Assembly (NCBI GenBank): GCA_030062745.1
Contig: CP099840.1
Span: 9,002,932-9,066,931 of the forward strand
DNA: 64,000 nt
From: Capitulum mitella
Lineage: Eukaryota; Arthropoda; Thecostraca; Pollicipedomorpha; Pollicipedidae
Direction: 5' to 3'
This document shows positions 29,616-40,765 of this stretch, one piece after another (the first letter of the stretch is position 1; each line of letters begins with the position of its first letter). Under the pieces are notes generated by a model, which was not told the origin of the DNA, made no database searches, and saw only the letters and a program-made list of their open reading frames with translations. Made by a program: the position numbers and the translations under genes.

Positions 29616-31200
29616 AAAGATATGTAGAAAGATGTAATGTATGTATGTAATGTATGTAAAGATATGTCAGTTTCTAGAATTCACAAACGCATAGAAAGAA
29701 TTACACGTTTCTGGGAAATGCTGATTTATTACGGTTTCAGACATCATATTCTACCCATTCATATTCCTTTTCTTTGCAATGCCGGAACGTTAACTCGATA
29801 CACAGCACTTTTACGAACAAATATTAAAAAAATGAGACGTAACTGAGGACAAAAAATGGTATTGATAAGAAAACCCTTATTTAGAAAAATGTGTCGATGT
29901 AAAGGTAACCTATCAGTGTTAATTAAAAAAAAAACTTAAATTTTCATTTCCCTTGACTCACTTGTGCCACTTCCCTTGTGTCGTGTAATGTGATCTGAGG
30001 TCACGGGACCACGAGGTCAAAGATCGAGAAACTAAGCACTGTAAATGGCCAAAAAACTGTTTGGTTCAATGCAAATCCAGCGATGCACATTCTCCCATAA
30101 TTAATTGGTTTATGTCCGCAATATAACTCACTAAACATACGCATTTATCATGAAAACGCAGCAGGCTATGTCGTAACCGTTGCTCTGAACGAACTGAAAG
30201 TTGGACAGGTGAATTCGGAACATTAGGACAAATTACCCCATGGACAAATTTTCGCCAAAACTTGAGACTTGGGGTGTTACTGCCTGGTCGATCTTTGATG
30301 GAACGCCCCAACTATGTGACCTTTGAAGTGTGTGGTGATCACATTTCGAACACGGGCCCACAATTTCGGGGAGAGCATTGTCACCGACACTTCTTCAGTG
30401 CGTGACAAGAACCTCACTACCTTTGCTGAGGTAGATTTGCATTCATCTGTGGGTATCGAGACGAGACTATGCGCCTAAGGGTGGTCCTAACTTTCCAAGC
30501 CACTACCGTCTGCAAAGTAACATGGAAATGGTTTCGATGGTACAGGCGGTTTCGTGAGAGATAGGGATCTCTTGAAATGATGGCATTGTAAGGTACAAAG
30601 GAATACGAAACACTGCTGCTTGTACGAAAGAGACTGTAGACATCTACACACCGCGTCCTGACCAATAAACGTACGTATGCATCGAAAGGAAGGAAATTCC
30701 TTGCCAACAAGGGCTGTAGACTTAACTGCGCATCATGACCAATAAACTTAACTATGCAGCATTAGAAAAAATACAGCGAAAGTCAGCAACGGTTAGGATA
30801 AGACATTTGACAGACTGATCTCATTTCTTCCACATAGCCCGTGATTGATATATGCATTGTACACACGTCATTGGTTTCTAACCAGAGTTTGTCTTCGGAA
30901 CTAAGGACATTTACCCCGCAACATGCTGTATGGCGTATGACAAAAGTATTGTAAATAAAATTTCGAAAGAGAAATACCGAACATGATAAATATCGACAGA
31001 GACAAACATCGGACGGGAAAACATCGAAGACAAAATATAAAGTAGGGGTAAATATCGAATAGCGATATTAATCGCCTGTTACATATAATGGAAAAGCTGT
31101 GGGACAAAACATTGGATAAACAAGTCACCGACGCAAGACATGGAACTGGTGACAGGGACCTAGATTAACATCAAACAGCAAAAATACCGAGACACAAAAA
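29616..31200. other. Unannotated AT-rich stretch
   Basis: No supported feature; ORFs short and unrecognised. Confidence 0.3.
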
Positions 31201-31203
31201 ATC

Positions 31204-31794
31204 TCAAGATTTACTCTGTATCGTCGTATCAGGGACGGGCATCATACAGGAGCGGGCAAACCATGGTGAACTTTCGCATTGCAAAACATGAAGTGAGACA
31301 ATATATAACAGCTCAATCTCAAATGGCGAAGATTGTACCAGGACATGAACCTGATGATGAGGTTGTGAATACTTCCGTCTGTCAAGATCACGCGCGTAAT
31401 TCAAGTCACGGCTCTTATGAATTTCCCGTTCCTTCTCTCCAAGTTGTGGCTGATGTCGGCAGATGCGGTAATCAGCGTGGGCCATCACCGGAGACCGGTC
31501 GGTATGTTCTACGGTCCTTGTATCCGAGACGCTGGGAAATATATTTTCTAGACCACTGTCATTCGTTGTTACCAGCTGGAAGATACCTGGCAACAGTTTA
31601 TCCACAAGACCAATGGGAAACGGGGAAGGAATTTCTTTGACACCCAGGAATCGAACCCAAACGTAAAACGGCATTATTTTAGCAGCCATACCATCATGTC
31701 CAGTGGCCCAACCAAGATGTTTGTCTGGTCTGTTCAGTTCAACAAGATCTCGCAACAACCGGAATATTCGCCATACCATCATAGCAGCCATACC
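31204..31794 (-). other. Unrecognised 195-codon open frame overlapping a tandem repeat
   Basis: The - strand frame from 31791 to 31204 is open for 195 codons and includes PSPFPIGLVDKLLPGIFQLV and RDLDRRKYSQPHHQVHVLV. I recognise no family. Its N-terminal part overlaps one copy of a 102-bp tandem duplication and repeats DLVELNRPDKHLGWATGHDG in the upstream copy, which weakens the coding case. Confidence 0.15.
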
Positions 31795-31884
31795 ATCATG
31801 TCCAGTGGCCCAGCCAAGATGTTTGTCTGGTCTGTTCAGTTCAACAAGATCTCGTCACAACCGGAATATTTATCTCCAGGAATT
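31681..31884. repeat. Tandem duplication, period 102 bp
   Basis: 31681-31782 and 31783-31884 both start AGCAGCCATACCATCATGTC and run through CAAGATGTTTGTCTGG, GTTCAACAAGATCTCG to ACAACCGGAATATT with very few differences, so it is recent. Confidence 0.9.
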
Positions 31885-32036
31885 CTAACTAAATAGCGAA
31901 GGCACTGGGGAGATTATATGTTAACCCCTAGAAGCTTCCACGACGTTCCTGCTGGGATGTACCCGTACAATTTCGGGAGAAGCCAATTCCCGGGCCCACC
32001 TTATTGCGATTTTAGTTGTCTTGCGATATTCTTCGC

Positions 32037-33318
32037 TTAATCCGACATCGCCTGGTGTGTTTTTACACCCGCGACCGCTTGAGGGTTGTCAAAAAGGGCA
32101 CCCTCTGTTATCTCAGGATCAAACCGTCGGATCTGAATCGGTCTACCACCAATCGATAGCCCAAAGTCTTGCGATTCAGATCATACTATGTAAATCCTGG
32201 CCACGTGGCTGGTGATGTCACAGGTCACATAAAACGCTCAACATGACGTCGGAAAAACTGACACGGGTTTGTACGTCATATCATCGGCAATACTGGTCTT
32301 AGAGCCTGAAACTGGGAATGAAAAGAAAAGCCACGGCTTTTTTTGCATCAGAAGCATGCCAAAATGTCCAAAAATGTCCGGTCAACGTCAGCCTAGGTCA
32401 GGTGAAATATTGGCCTTACTTTACATGCCAAAGATCGATAATTACTAGCAGCGGTTTCAATCCGCGTAACAAAAATCGCCGACGTGAAGCCTTCTGATGA
32501 TCAGCCTAGCATTACCTGTTTTTCATCCAGTCAAGGTCATCTAGGTCAGGTCATATAAGGTTGCACTACCCTTCCTGACAAAGAGCAATAATTCCACGCT
32601 GGGATTCTTAACTGCGTAAATTACAGAACTGAAATGACATCTCATGACAATTGAATCAGCTCCGTCTGCTCCTTATCCGATAAAGGTCAAGCCAGGCCAG
32701 GACAGACATTCATTTTTCTTTTTCTGGCAAAAAACAATAATTGCTTTCTACTGCTACTGAACAATCTTCCTCAGACAATTTTGCATTTCATTTCGTTTTG
32801 ACATCAACCTAGGACGTGACCTGACATTACCTCACGTTGCATTTAGTGAACCTTGTTACGAGGAGCATATAGATTCACTTGTCTGGCCTGAACAATGGGG
32901 GGGGGAAGGTCAGCAGCAACAATTTGTACCACACACAGTGCAAATCAGTCCAATTTTCATTATACATGTAACCTAGCATGACCTCTAATGCTGTGCCACG
33001 GTTGCATGTCCTTTTGGAGACCGTATCCCACGTAAATCCAAATAATCCATGCATTATACTCGCAAATAGGTAAAAAAAAAAGAAGCATGTTCGCGCCACC
33101 ACCGGAAGAAGCAAAAACTTGTATGAAAGGGTTCACTTATGACGTCATATCTCCATGACCTGACCTAGCATGGAAATGAGGTTAATGTCAAAAGAGATAA
33201 AATGGACTGATGAACAGATACGAAAAATTTGGTAGGGCTGCCTTTCACGGTTCAGATATTATTCACTAAGCACCAAGGGGGTGCCCTATTCGCATCCCGA
33301 AGGCGGCGCCGGGTTTAA
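32037..33318. mobile_element. H2, TTAA element of the H family
   Basis: TTAA at 32037-32040 and 33315-33318. Left end CATCGCCTGGTGTGTTTTTA and right end AAGGCGGCGCCGGG are close to H3. The body matches H1 and H3, with the paired AGGTCA sites (CTAGGTCAGG). About 1.28 kb, non-coding. Confidence 0.8.
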
Positions 33319-33701
33319 TATTTATCCGGTGCTTTATTAAACCCTGCCCGGATATTTCGTCGTTCATTCATTGGTCATTTGGTATATAGCCAGTTCTGTT
33401 TATGCTGCTTCGACATTTCTAGCAAAAATTTTGCATTCGATGTTTTTTATTTCATTTTTTGACGAAATCATTGATTTTTCACATTGTCTCCAGATCGGTA
33501 TCTCACATTCCATCTTTTCCCGTTGGAGATTTAGGCCTGTCGTTATCTGTCTTGTTCGATGTTTTGCATTCGTTCGCTTGCTTTTAGCATGTTTTCATTT
33601 CAAATGAAATGTCATGTGGTATTACGTCCTATAAGCGAACGACGCATGCCAACGAATTTGGTCCCACGTCCGAGAAAATGATTGATGTGGGACCATGATG
33701 A

Positions 33702-33802
33702 CTTGAAAATTGCACCAAAGGTCGCTAGAGGCCAGATGGGCCACGTGGGGTCGAATCTTAAAAATCGCACCAAATGCTGCTAGAGGCCATGTGGGGTCGA
33801 AT
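33702..33802. repeat. Short tandem duplication of about 50 bp
   Basis: CTTGAAAATTGCACCAAAGG..GCTAGAGGCCA..GTGGGGTCGAAT at 33702-33757 is repeated with small changes at 33758-33802. Confidence 0.8.
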
Positions 33803-34191
33803 ATCAGGTAGTTTGGCATTGCAGTAAGCTCTAAGTATATTCTGTTGATGTGGTTAAAACGAGTTTGTTGCCCATTAGAAGGCAAGCACTTGGGAATACG
33901 GTTGTTTTCAATACAAAAAATGCATGGTTTAAAAAGGTACATTTTGCGGAAGTTGACCGCTTAAAAGAGGGCAATCCTGATTTCCAGGAGTACGGCTGCA
34001 TAAAAGAAAATTGTTTTTTTTCCAGGCCCCGTTTTTTTCTTTGCCTTACATTACCCGTTACTGCCACTACTACTGCTTCCATCCTTTTATCTATCTAGTC
34101 TTCTATCCGCCACATTTCAACCGCATGGTTTTGTGTTTCCTTTTTCGGTATTATCGCAAGATAAAAATGTTATAATATGTCATACATCATT

Positions 34192-34965
34192 TCCATGTAC
34201 TAACACTGGTGATTCAAGCGCACGAAAAAATTAATAGACGAAGTACTTCTGCAGTGACTTTGCATTTGGAAGAACTCTTGTCTCCACAGGAAATCTTGTA
34301 TTTATTGTATTAAGATACATACTTACATGACATACTTATTCTATCAGCATACATAACCCTGTGCTTGTATACATAACCACTCGTGACACAAGCGTCGGTG
34401 AAAAATGTATGGGCGAGACGTTTTTGCAGTGACTTCGTATTGAAAAAGCAACTGCGTCTCCACGGAAATCCCTGCATTGGATTCTATCATTCCGAGCATC
34501 CCAACGGTCCCCCGGATACAAAGCTGTACCTTGACTGGGAAGGGGGGGGAGGGAGGGCCGGCGACTTTACTGCGAGGGCTCAGCTATTTCCACACACTAG
34601 CACTGGTGATTCAAACGTACGAAAAATTGGTAAACGGAGTATTCTGCAGTGACTTCGCATTTGCAAAAATCTCGTCTTCACAGGAAACGCTGTATGTATT
34701 GTATTAGCATACATATTCATCTCACATATTTACTTTATTAGCGTACATAATTCTGGCGATACAAGCGTCGGTGAACAGTGGATGAACGAGGCATTTTTGC
34801 AGTGATTTCGCATTTGAAAAATGCTACTTCTCCACAGAAAACCCTACACTATATTTTATTATCCCTAGCATTCCAGCGTTCCCGCCCCCACCCCCAGCTA
34901 TTCAGGTCTGCCTTGACTGGGGGAGGGCTTGGCGACTCCACTGTGAGGGCTGCGCGTAGCCCCTC
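34192..34965. repeat. Higher-order tandem repeat, about 390-bp dimer of about 190-bp subunits
   Basis: Two long units (from about 34192 and about 34589) share ACTGGTGATTCAAG/A, TCTGCAGTGACTT.GCATTTG, TCCACAGGAAA/TCACAGGAAA, GTATT and ACATACTTATT/TATTTACTTTATTAGC, then ACAAGCGTCGGTGAA, TTTTTGCAGTGA, a CTTGACTGGG(G/A)AGGG block and GCGACT..ACTG.GAGGGCT. Within each unit the TGCAGTGACTTCG..TCTCCACAGGAAA block occurs twice, so the basic module is about 190 bp. It lies 0.4 kb downstream of the PTGR1 stop codon. Confidence 0.8.
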
Positions 34966-35355
34966 GTTAACATGTTGGACGACGCCCTGCTCGTAGGAAC
35001 CACAGGTCATTTAGAATTCCAAGTGGTCAAAGGCGCACTCCAGCGTTCGGAGGCAGACAAGCGTCCAATCACAACCAGTCGCTCTACGAACACCCAGCCA
35101 GTCGAACAGATAAGGCGGAGAGGTAAGGCGTTACGAGAGTGAGCCGTGAACGTGTCCGCACGCGGCGAAGCGCGCAACTGAACTCAGCTGCAGCTCATCT
35201 GCTCAGCTGAACTGAACTGAAAACTGAGGAGTATTAGAGGAAGCGTTTTGAGAAAAAAAACCCGCTGGTTAAGTCTGAAGTTAAATCTGAATGCCAGTCC
35301 TGATAAGGCGTTGTGACTGGAAAGCCAGAACAGCTCGTCGTACAGATGAGAAGTT
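34966..35355. other. PTGR1 3' flank
   Basis: Short 3' region of the gene on the - strand. The nearest AATAAA-type signals in that orientation are TTTATT at 34855 and about 34734, inside the tandem repeat; neither is convincing. Confidence 0.3.
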
Positions 35356-35765
35356 TCAGGCTTTGACCACAGCCTTTCCTGTATTCTGGCCTTTCAGCAT
35401 GCCTATGAGCGCCTGCGGCATCTTGTTGAAACCCTCGGTGACCGTCTCGTTGACCTTGATCTTGCCCTCGCGCACCCAGGAGGCCATAGCTCGGCGGGCC
35501 TCAGAACGACGACCCCACCAGCGAGACACCAAGAAGCCCTCCATCTTCAGCTGCTTGGGCACAAGCATCATCTCCGGCACAGGCACCGTCGCCACTTGTC
35601 CGCTCTTATCGTTGTAGCTCGAGATACAGCCGCAGTTGGATATGCGACCGAATAGATTCATCTGCTGCCGGATCCGGTGACTCAGCATGCCGCCGACGTT
35701 GTCGAAGTAGCAGTCGACGCCGTCGGGGGCCGCCGCCTTCAGCGCCGTGTCGATGTCCGGGCACG

Positions 35766-35797
<32 letters not shown>

Positions 35798-36357
35798 GAC
35801 TTGATCCAGTCGCACTTGGCGTCGGTGCCGGCGAAGCCGACCACGCGGCAGCCCTTGATCTTGGCGATCTGGCCGACCAGGCTGCCGACGGCGCCGGCCG
35901 CGCCCGTCACCACCACCGTCTCGCCGTCCTTCGGCTGGCAGAGCTCGAGGAAGCCGAAGTAGGCTGAGATACCAGGCATGCCGCACACGCCGAGCGCATA
36001 AGAGCGAGGGAGGTCGCCTATGTCGGGCAGCGGTTCCAGCCCCCTTGGTTGCACCTGGCCCCCTGGTCGGGCGACAGTCAGTGTGCGCCAGCCTAGGTCA
36101 CCCAGCACGTAGCTGCCCTTCGGAAACTTGTCGTTCTTACTCTCGATGACCTTGGCCACCTGGGAGCCAATCATGGTGAACGGGGTCTGCATGTTTCGGA
36201 CGTAGGCGCGCATGTAGGGGTCGACACTAAGGTACTCGGCCTGACAGAGGATCTCGCCCGACTTTAGGCCCGGCAGCTCCTCCGACTCCAGCTTGAAGTC
36301 GTTTGATTTGGGGAAGCCGTCGAACTGGTGCAGCAGAGTAAATTTTTCGGCCTTCAT
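35356..36357 (-). CDS. Ptgr1: Prostaglandin reductase 1 / leukotriene B4 12-hydroxydehydrogenase
   Basis: Intact ORF of 333 codons plus stop, close to the roughly 329 residues of the vertebrate enzyme, and alignable from the first Met to the C-terminal VKA. It is a cytosolic zinc-independent medium-chain dehydrogenase/reductase that uses NADPH to reduce alpha,beta-unsaturated carbonyls (15-oxo-prostaglandins, enals such as lipid-peroxidation products). Visible motifs: SVDPYMR at residues 44-50, the Rossmann loop AAGAVG at 153-158 with SLVGQIAKIKGC following, INYK at 194-197, and YFDNVGG at 217-223. There are no zinc-binding cysteine clusters. The coding part has no intron, which could reflect a retrocopy or intron loss, although a good splice acceptor lies just before the ATG. 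Codon use is strongly GC-biased at third positions, unlike the flanking DNA, which argues for a selected, functional gene. Confidence 0.95.
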
Positions 36358-36380
36358 CGTGACCTGTGAATGACATCAAA
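36358..36380 (-). other. Candidate 5'UTR splice acceptor of PTGR1
   Basis: Reading the - strand, the bases before the start codon are tgatgtcattcacag followed by GTCACGATG. The AG at 36365-36364 after a modest pyrimidine context would leave only six transcribed bases before the ATG. This suggests a 5'UTR exon further upstream, at higher coordinates. No promoter was identified. Confidence 0.4.
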
Positions 36381-36789
36381 TAAGTGTTAATGACATTGCC
36401 CTTAAAAATACGGAATGCACTGCAAAAAGGATAAGGCCGATGTCCGTCTGTCTGATGATGATGATGATGCCATTTATCATAGATATCGCATGATTAACGT
36501 ATCCGTCTTGTTCTATGCCTATGGGTCTCTTGGTGGCTGTGGCATTCATTCATCTAACTATTCGCGCGCATATTATTTCCTGATGGCTACAGAAGTTGTC
36601 TATTCGACTTTCTTGCCTCGTGATGATTGATAGCAATAGTGGAAAAACAGTTTTACCATGAAATCAAGCTTTAGACGCGGGTAATGGATTAAAAGCGTTG
36701 ATGCTTCCATGCATGACCAATTTTTTGACAAATATCGTATCACAGGAGTAGCCTCAAGCATCCTAAAAACAAAGGAGAAGAAAGCACGA
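36381..36789. other. Upstream flank of PTGR1
   Basis: May contain a 5'UTR exon and promoter on the - strand, but none could be defined. Confidence 0.25.
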
Positions 36790-37454
36790 TTAACCCGCGC
36801 ACGACCGTCGGTCGTTTACGATCATGCCCGACTGGTGGGGGGGGAGGGCAGTTGGCCGCCCCCTCTAACTCACGAACGGTTGGTCGCACGATTAAATAAG
36901 CACACCGTTGGAAAGTTTGTGACGAGTAGAACTCGAAACTGGCCCCATTTTTAGTTTTAGATAATATGTAAGCAATTTGCGTCCTACATATGTTGTCTCA
37001 TAGCCGACTGCATGAGACCGAGAAATGGCCTGAATCTCAAGGGCTGTGACTGATAACGCATAGTTAAAGGCACCAGAGTACAGGCAAAGGTTCGCAAATG
37101 CCGATACACATCCAATTTCTCGGATTTGTTCAATATATACGCCGAAACGTTGAGTTAAAGACACGACAATTTTCGCGCCGGCCGTAGGCGTGCGCCGCAG
37201 CCGTATGCAGTAAGAAATTAACGGGAACTAATTTTAACTAATCTAACTAATTTAACTTTTTTGACATAGGTCCGTTTGACCTTACTTAGGTCAGGTACCT
37301 GACCCGACCTGAGCTCAAAACTTTGACACAAGGTGTAAAAATGATGAAGCAAAAGGTACACAAAGTTTCGTGACTCTGTGTTTGTTGGTTCTCTCGCAAT
37401 CCCAGAAAAATCTCAGGGGGGCAGTCAACTACCCCCCAGTCGGGAATGGTTTAA
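36790..37454. mobile_element. G2, internally deleted TTAA element of the G family
   Basis: TTAACCCGCGCACGACCG at the left, TTTAA at the right (TTAA at 37451-37454). The first 450 bp match G1 17068-17505 almost base for base. The sequence then jumps at about 37245 from GGGAACTAATTTTAACTA to the distal part of G1 (TTTGACC..AGGTC, CAAAGTTTCGTG, CTCTGTGTTTGTTGG), omitting some 0.6 kb. Confidence 0.82.
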
Positions 37455-37691
37455 TGTTTTTTGGCCGCAGTTCATATGGTTTGAGTCTACCCTAGTCTTC
37501 ATTTCTCCTTTTTTTGCTAATTTCTGCTCTTATTCTATTTTTTGTATCATTAAATGCTAATTGAGCATTTTGTTAGAAATAAAACTTTATTGGTGGGTGA
37601 TTGTTGGTGAGCATCTGTACTTTCACACTTGCCCCTACATACCAATGTCTTTTCATTTCGAGATTTTTTTCGCATATCCACACTCAATGCA

Positions 37692-37814
37692 CACGTGTCA
37701 GTGGCAGTCACACAGTGTCCTATGGCCATGCGTAAAAATGTCATGCAGTATATGATAGCCCCTATCATTACACCCTGATGCTATCCTACAATCTATAGTA
37801 GGCTTTGGGATAAC
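37692..37814. repeat. Repeat R, copy 1
   Basis: The 123-bp block (CACGTGTCAGTGGCAGTCAC.. to ..GGCTTTGGGATAAC) abuts the 5' side of the truncated LINE. Copy 2 is inside the LINE at 38984-39104. Confidence 0.88.
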
Positions 37815-37871
37815 ATAATACCCAAGACTTGACTATAACTTGAACGATAAAAAACAAGCGTAAACTGTAAT

Positions 37872-38740
37872 TTGTTGGCTGATTATGACTGTCACGTCGC
37901 CTGTCGGAAACTGACTGGTTTTCTGGACCGGTACTCTCTGAATCAAATTGTTGCTGAACCAACATACTCGGCTCACTCGCTGTGTTGGGATGTGTTAATT
38001 GTTAATGGAGATTTTGGCAAACGCGCTGGTACCAAACTCTGTCACTTTAGTCAGCACAAATTTATTAGAATGGCCTGCGACATTCCTAGAATGCGACAGA
38101 AACCCATCGTTGTACGTGCCAGACTGTTACGCTGCATCCACACCGTCGCATACCACCATGACCTTCTGCAGTGTGATTGGAATGCAATGCTCAATGCCGC
38201 TAGCGTCACTGACAAATGGATGGCATTCGCTGACAACCTGCGAGATGTCCTCGACCGCCACGCCCCTTTAGGGACATCAAACTGGGCAATCCGACAGCGC
38301 CACCTATCTCTGACGCTACAGGTCGTCTCATCGCCCACAGAGCGGCAGCTCTGCTCACGCATAGCCACGGCTCGGACCTGTATCGCCAAGCAAATAGGGC
38401 TGTCAGACCTGCGATAAACAACGACACGAAACAGAACATCGCCGATAGAATCAACTCTCAAGGATCAGGCTCTGTGTGGTGCAACATGCGCCACATCATA
38501 GGTGGCAAACGATCTAGCCAAAACGTAGTGCCATCTATCGGTCCTGACGTCTTCAATAACTTCTTTGTCCATGTGGGACCACGGGTGGCCGCCAAGGTTG
38601 CCGGACGTGGTGCTGTTTCCTGCCTCCCAGTCCGGCTGCCTCTGTGTCGATGCATGCGCCTTCCGGGTGCAGCCGATCTCCTTCGACCACCTGCGACGCA
38701 CTGTTTTTAGCATGGGGAATTCAGCAGCGTCCGGTACTGA
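37872..38740 (+). pseudogene. LINE ORF2: endonuclease C-terminus and linker, frameshifted
   Basis: The first frame gives GFLDRYSLNQIVAEPTYSAH..WDVLIVN, the end of an AP-endonuclease domain, and continues DVLDRHAPL. A frameshift near 38290 leads into AVRPAINNDTKQNIADRINS, WCNMRHIIGGKRSSQNVVPS and FNNFFVHVGPRVAAKVAG, the usual linker before the reverse transcriptase. Confidence 0.75.
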
Positions 38741-38983
38741 CGGACTCTGTATTAGAGTTTTTAAGATGTCTTTTAGCTCAATTGGACATGTCCTGCTGCA
38801 GATCGTCTACGCGTGCCTGACAAAAAATTAACGCACCAGCCTCATGGAAACATGCTATTGTACATCCCACCTTCAAATCAGGTAACCATGGAAACCCGTC
38901 CAGTTTTCGCCCTATCTCTTTCCTTCCTGTCATTGCCAAGATAGTTAAGAGAGTTGTTCAGAACCAAGTCTCTCACTATATCT

Positions 38984-39104
38984 CACGTGTCAGTGTCAGT
39001 CACAGTGTCCTATGTCCATGCGTAAAAATGTCATGCAGTATTTGATACCCCCTATCATTACACCCTGATGTTATTCTACAATCTATAGCAGGCTTTGGGA
39101 TAAC
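38984..39104. repeat. Repeat R, copy 2, inserted in the LINE reverse transcriptase
   Basis: The 121-bp block interrupts the conserved reverse-transcriptase start between QNQVSHYIS and NHLLALTQHGFRCLHSTE. It differs from copy 1 at few positions (for example GTGTCAGTGTCAGTCACAG vs GTGTCAGTGGCAGTCACACA). Confidence 0.88.
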
Positions 39105-40320
39105 CACCTTAACCACTTTAACCACCTCCTTGCTCTTACCCAGCACGGTTTTCGGTGCCTCCATTCCACCGAAACCGCTCTCCTCAGCATGTCGGACAAA
39201 ATTTTATCAGCTATGGACCAGGGCATTCTTTCGCTTCTTTGTCTGATTGGCATCAACAAATGCTTTGATGTGATTAACCATTCCAAATTACTCACAAAAT
39301 TGCAGCTTCATTGCATTAGCAACGAATGGTCCAAAAATTATCTCACGGGTCATACTCAGAGTGTGAGCTTTACAGGCACTTCCAATAGCAGGCAGTTTTC
39401 GGCTCCCCGACCCATTTACCAGGGTGTCTTCCAGGGTTTGTCCCTGGGACCCCTTGCTCTTTGCTGTTTTCGCTAATGACCTCAGCCTGCACGCCGCCGG
39501 TGCTTTTGTGGTGCAATACGCCGACGACATTCAGATTCTGGTCATTGGCTCAAAATCTGCGTTTTCTTCTCTTGTTTCTGAGCTTGAGACCGCTTTGGCC
39601 TCATTACACGAGTATTTTGGCTCAAATGATCTCAAGGTCAACGAATCGAAATTCGAGGCTTTTCCCCTAGGAACTCACCAAAATATCCGAAGCCTTGCTT
39701 CATTTTCCGTAAGGTCCCGGAATACTTGTATCAATCCTGTCAGTGAAGCACAAAATCTTGGAGTCACTTTTGATTGTTTTCTGTCTTGGGACTATCATAT
39801 CTCTAAATTTTCACAGAAATGTTTTGGAATTCTTACCGGCCATCTCCCATCTGCGTCGCTGTCTCCCTTCCGGTACCTTTCCTGTAATTGTCTCTGTCCT
39901 GGTTTTCTCTCACGTCCTGTATTGCTTCGCAGGTTTATGGAAACGATTCGGCCAAAAACATGGTTGCCGTGTACAAAATTATCAATTTTCGCTGCACGCG
40001 TGATATCCGCGAAAAGGAAACATGCGCACATTTCGGCCGAGCGGGAAAACCTGGGCTAGCTCCCTTCCCATAGCATGTTTGAGCACCACACGCTGACATT
40101 ACCTTCATAAGACCGGTGTACAGGCGAACCAGGACACCTTGTGGCATCATTTTGTATGAACAGCGAACGGGCGGATCAGGCGAAACATACCAGGCAGGAC
40201 CGCCTGCTCAGCCCACCTCGCATCCGGGGTTTGATTGCCAGAAAGAGGCAATTCGTATATCGTGCCGCCTCTTTGTTCAACACACTGTTCAAACGCCAGC
40301 TGAAGCAGCATATTATTGAC
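39105..40320 (+). pseudogene. LINE ORF2: reverse transcriptase and C-terminus, frameshifted
   Basis: The first frame reads LALTQHGFRCLHSTETALLS, KCFDVINHSKLLTKLQLHCI, SVSFTGTSNS and QGVFQGLSLGPL. A frameshift near 39455 continues LLFAVFANDLSLHAAGAFVV then QYADDIQILVIG with the catalytic aspartates intact, SNDLKVNESKFEAFPLGTHQ and QNLGVTFDCFLSWDYHISKF. Further shifts precede a C-terminal RKRQFVYRAASLFNTLFKRQ. Inactive as read. Confidence 0.82.
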
Positions 40321-40555
40321 ATCTTACAAGCGTACGTGACAGCCTTCCTTTTAACTTTTTTTACAAAGCTGAGTAGCTTGACTTGTGGGACAAACGTACT
40401 GTGTGTGTGTGTGAGTGTCTGTCTTACCTCTTGCACCACTTCACGTGTGATGACTCGGGATCGAGAACAGCCCCCTGGGCTCGGTCATGTTTTTTTTGGA
40501 TGATGTCATGACGTAAATAAATAAACCAATAAATAAGCGCGGATTATGTCCTTCC

Positions 40556-40765
40556 GCATACAACTGAATCGCGAATCGGGTCGTGTTTCATGACTCGCGA
40601 ATCGAATCGATTCCTTGCGGCTAAAAAACTGTCCTTGAATCAGAATGGAACCAAATCCCTGTTTCCTAATGTGAATCAGAATAGGAATCGGAATCACCTC
40701 CTTGGACTGTGAATCAAAATGGAATCGATTCAGAATTTCGTAAATCACCCACAAGTCCACCACGC
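40556..40765. repeat. GAATC-rich array, possible hAT terminus
   Basis: CGAATCG, GAATCAGAATGGAA, GGAATCGGAATC and GAATCGATTC recur in both orientations, ending AAATCACCCACAAG. Dense short subterminal iterons ending in a CCCAC word resemble hAT subterminal regions; no partner end or target duplication found. Confidence 0.4.

Larger units (their letters stand above)
37815..40537 (+). mobile_element. CR1-like LINE, 5'-truncated and decayed
   Basis: Order: end of an endonuclease domain and linker (37872-38700), start of the reverse transcriptase, a foreign insert (R copy 2), the rest of the reverse transcriptase with YADD (39517-39528), the C-terminal region, and a 3' end in TAAATAAATAAACCAATAAA (40514-40537), the simple-repeat tail expected of such LINEs. 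The 5' endonuclease start and any ORF1 are missing. The clade call (CR1/L2 group) rests on the pattern FDVINHSKLLTKL, QHGFR..STETAL and LGPL, and is tentative. Confidence 0.85.
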
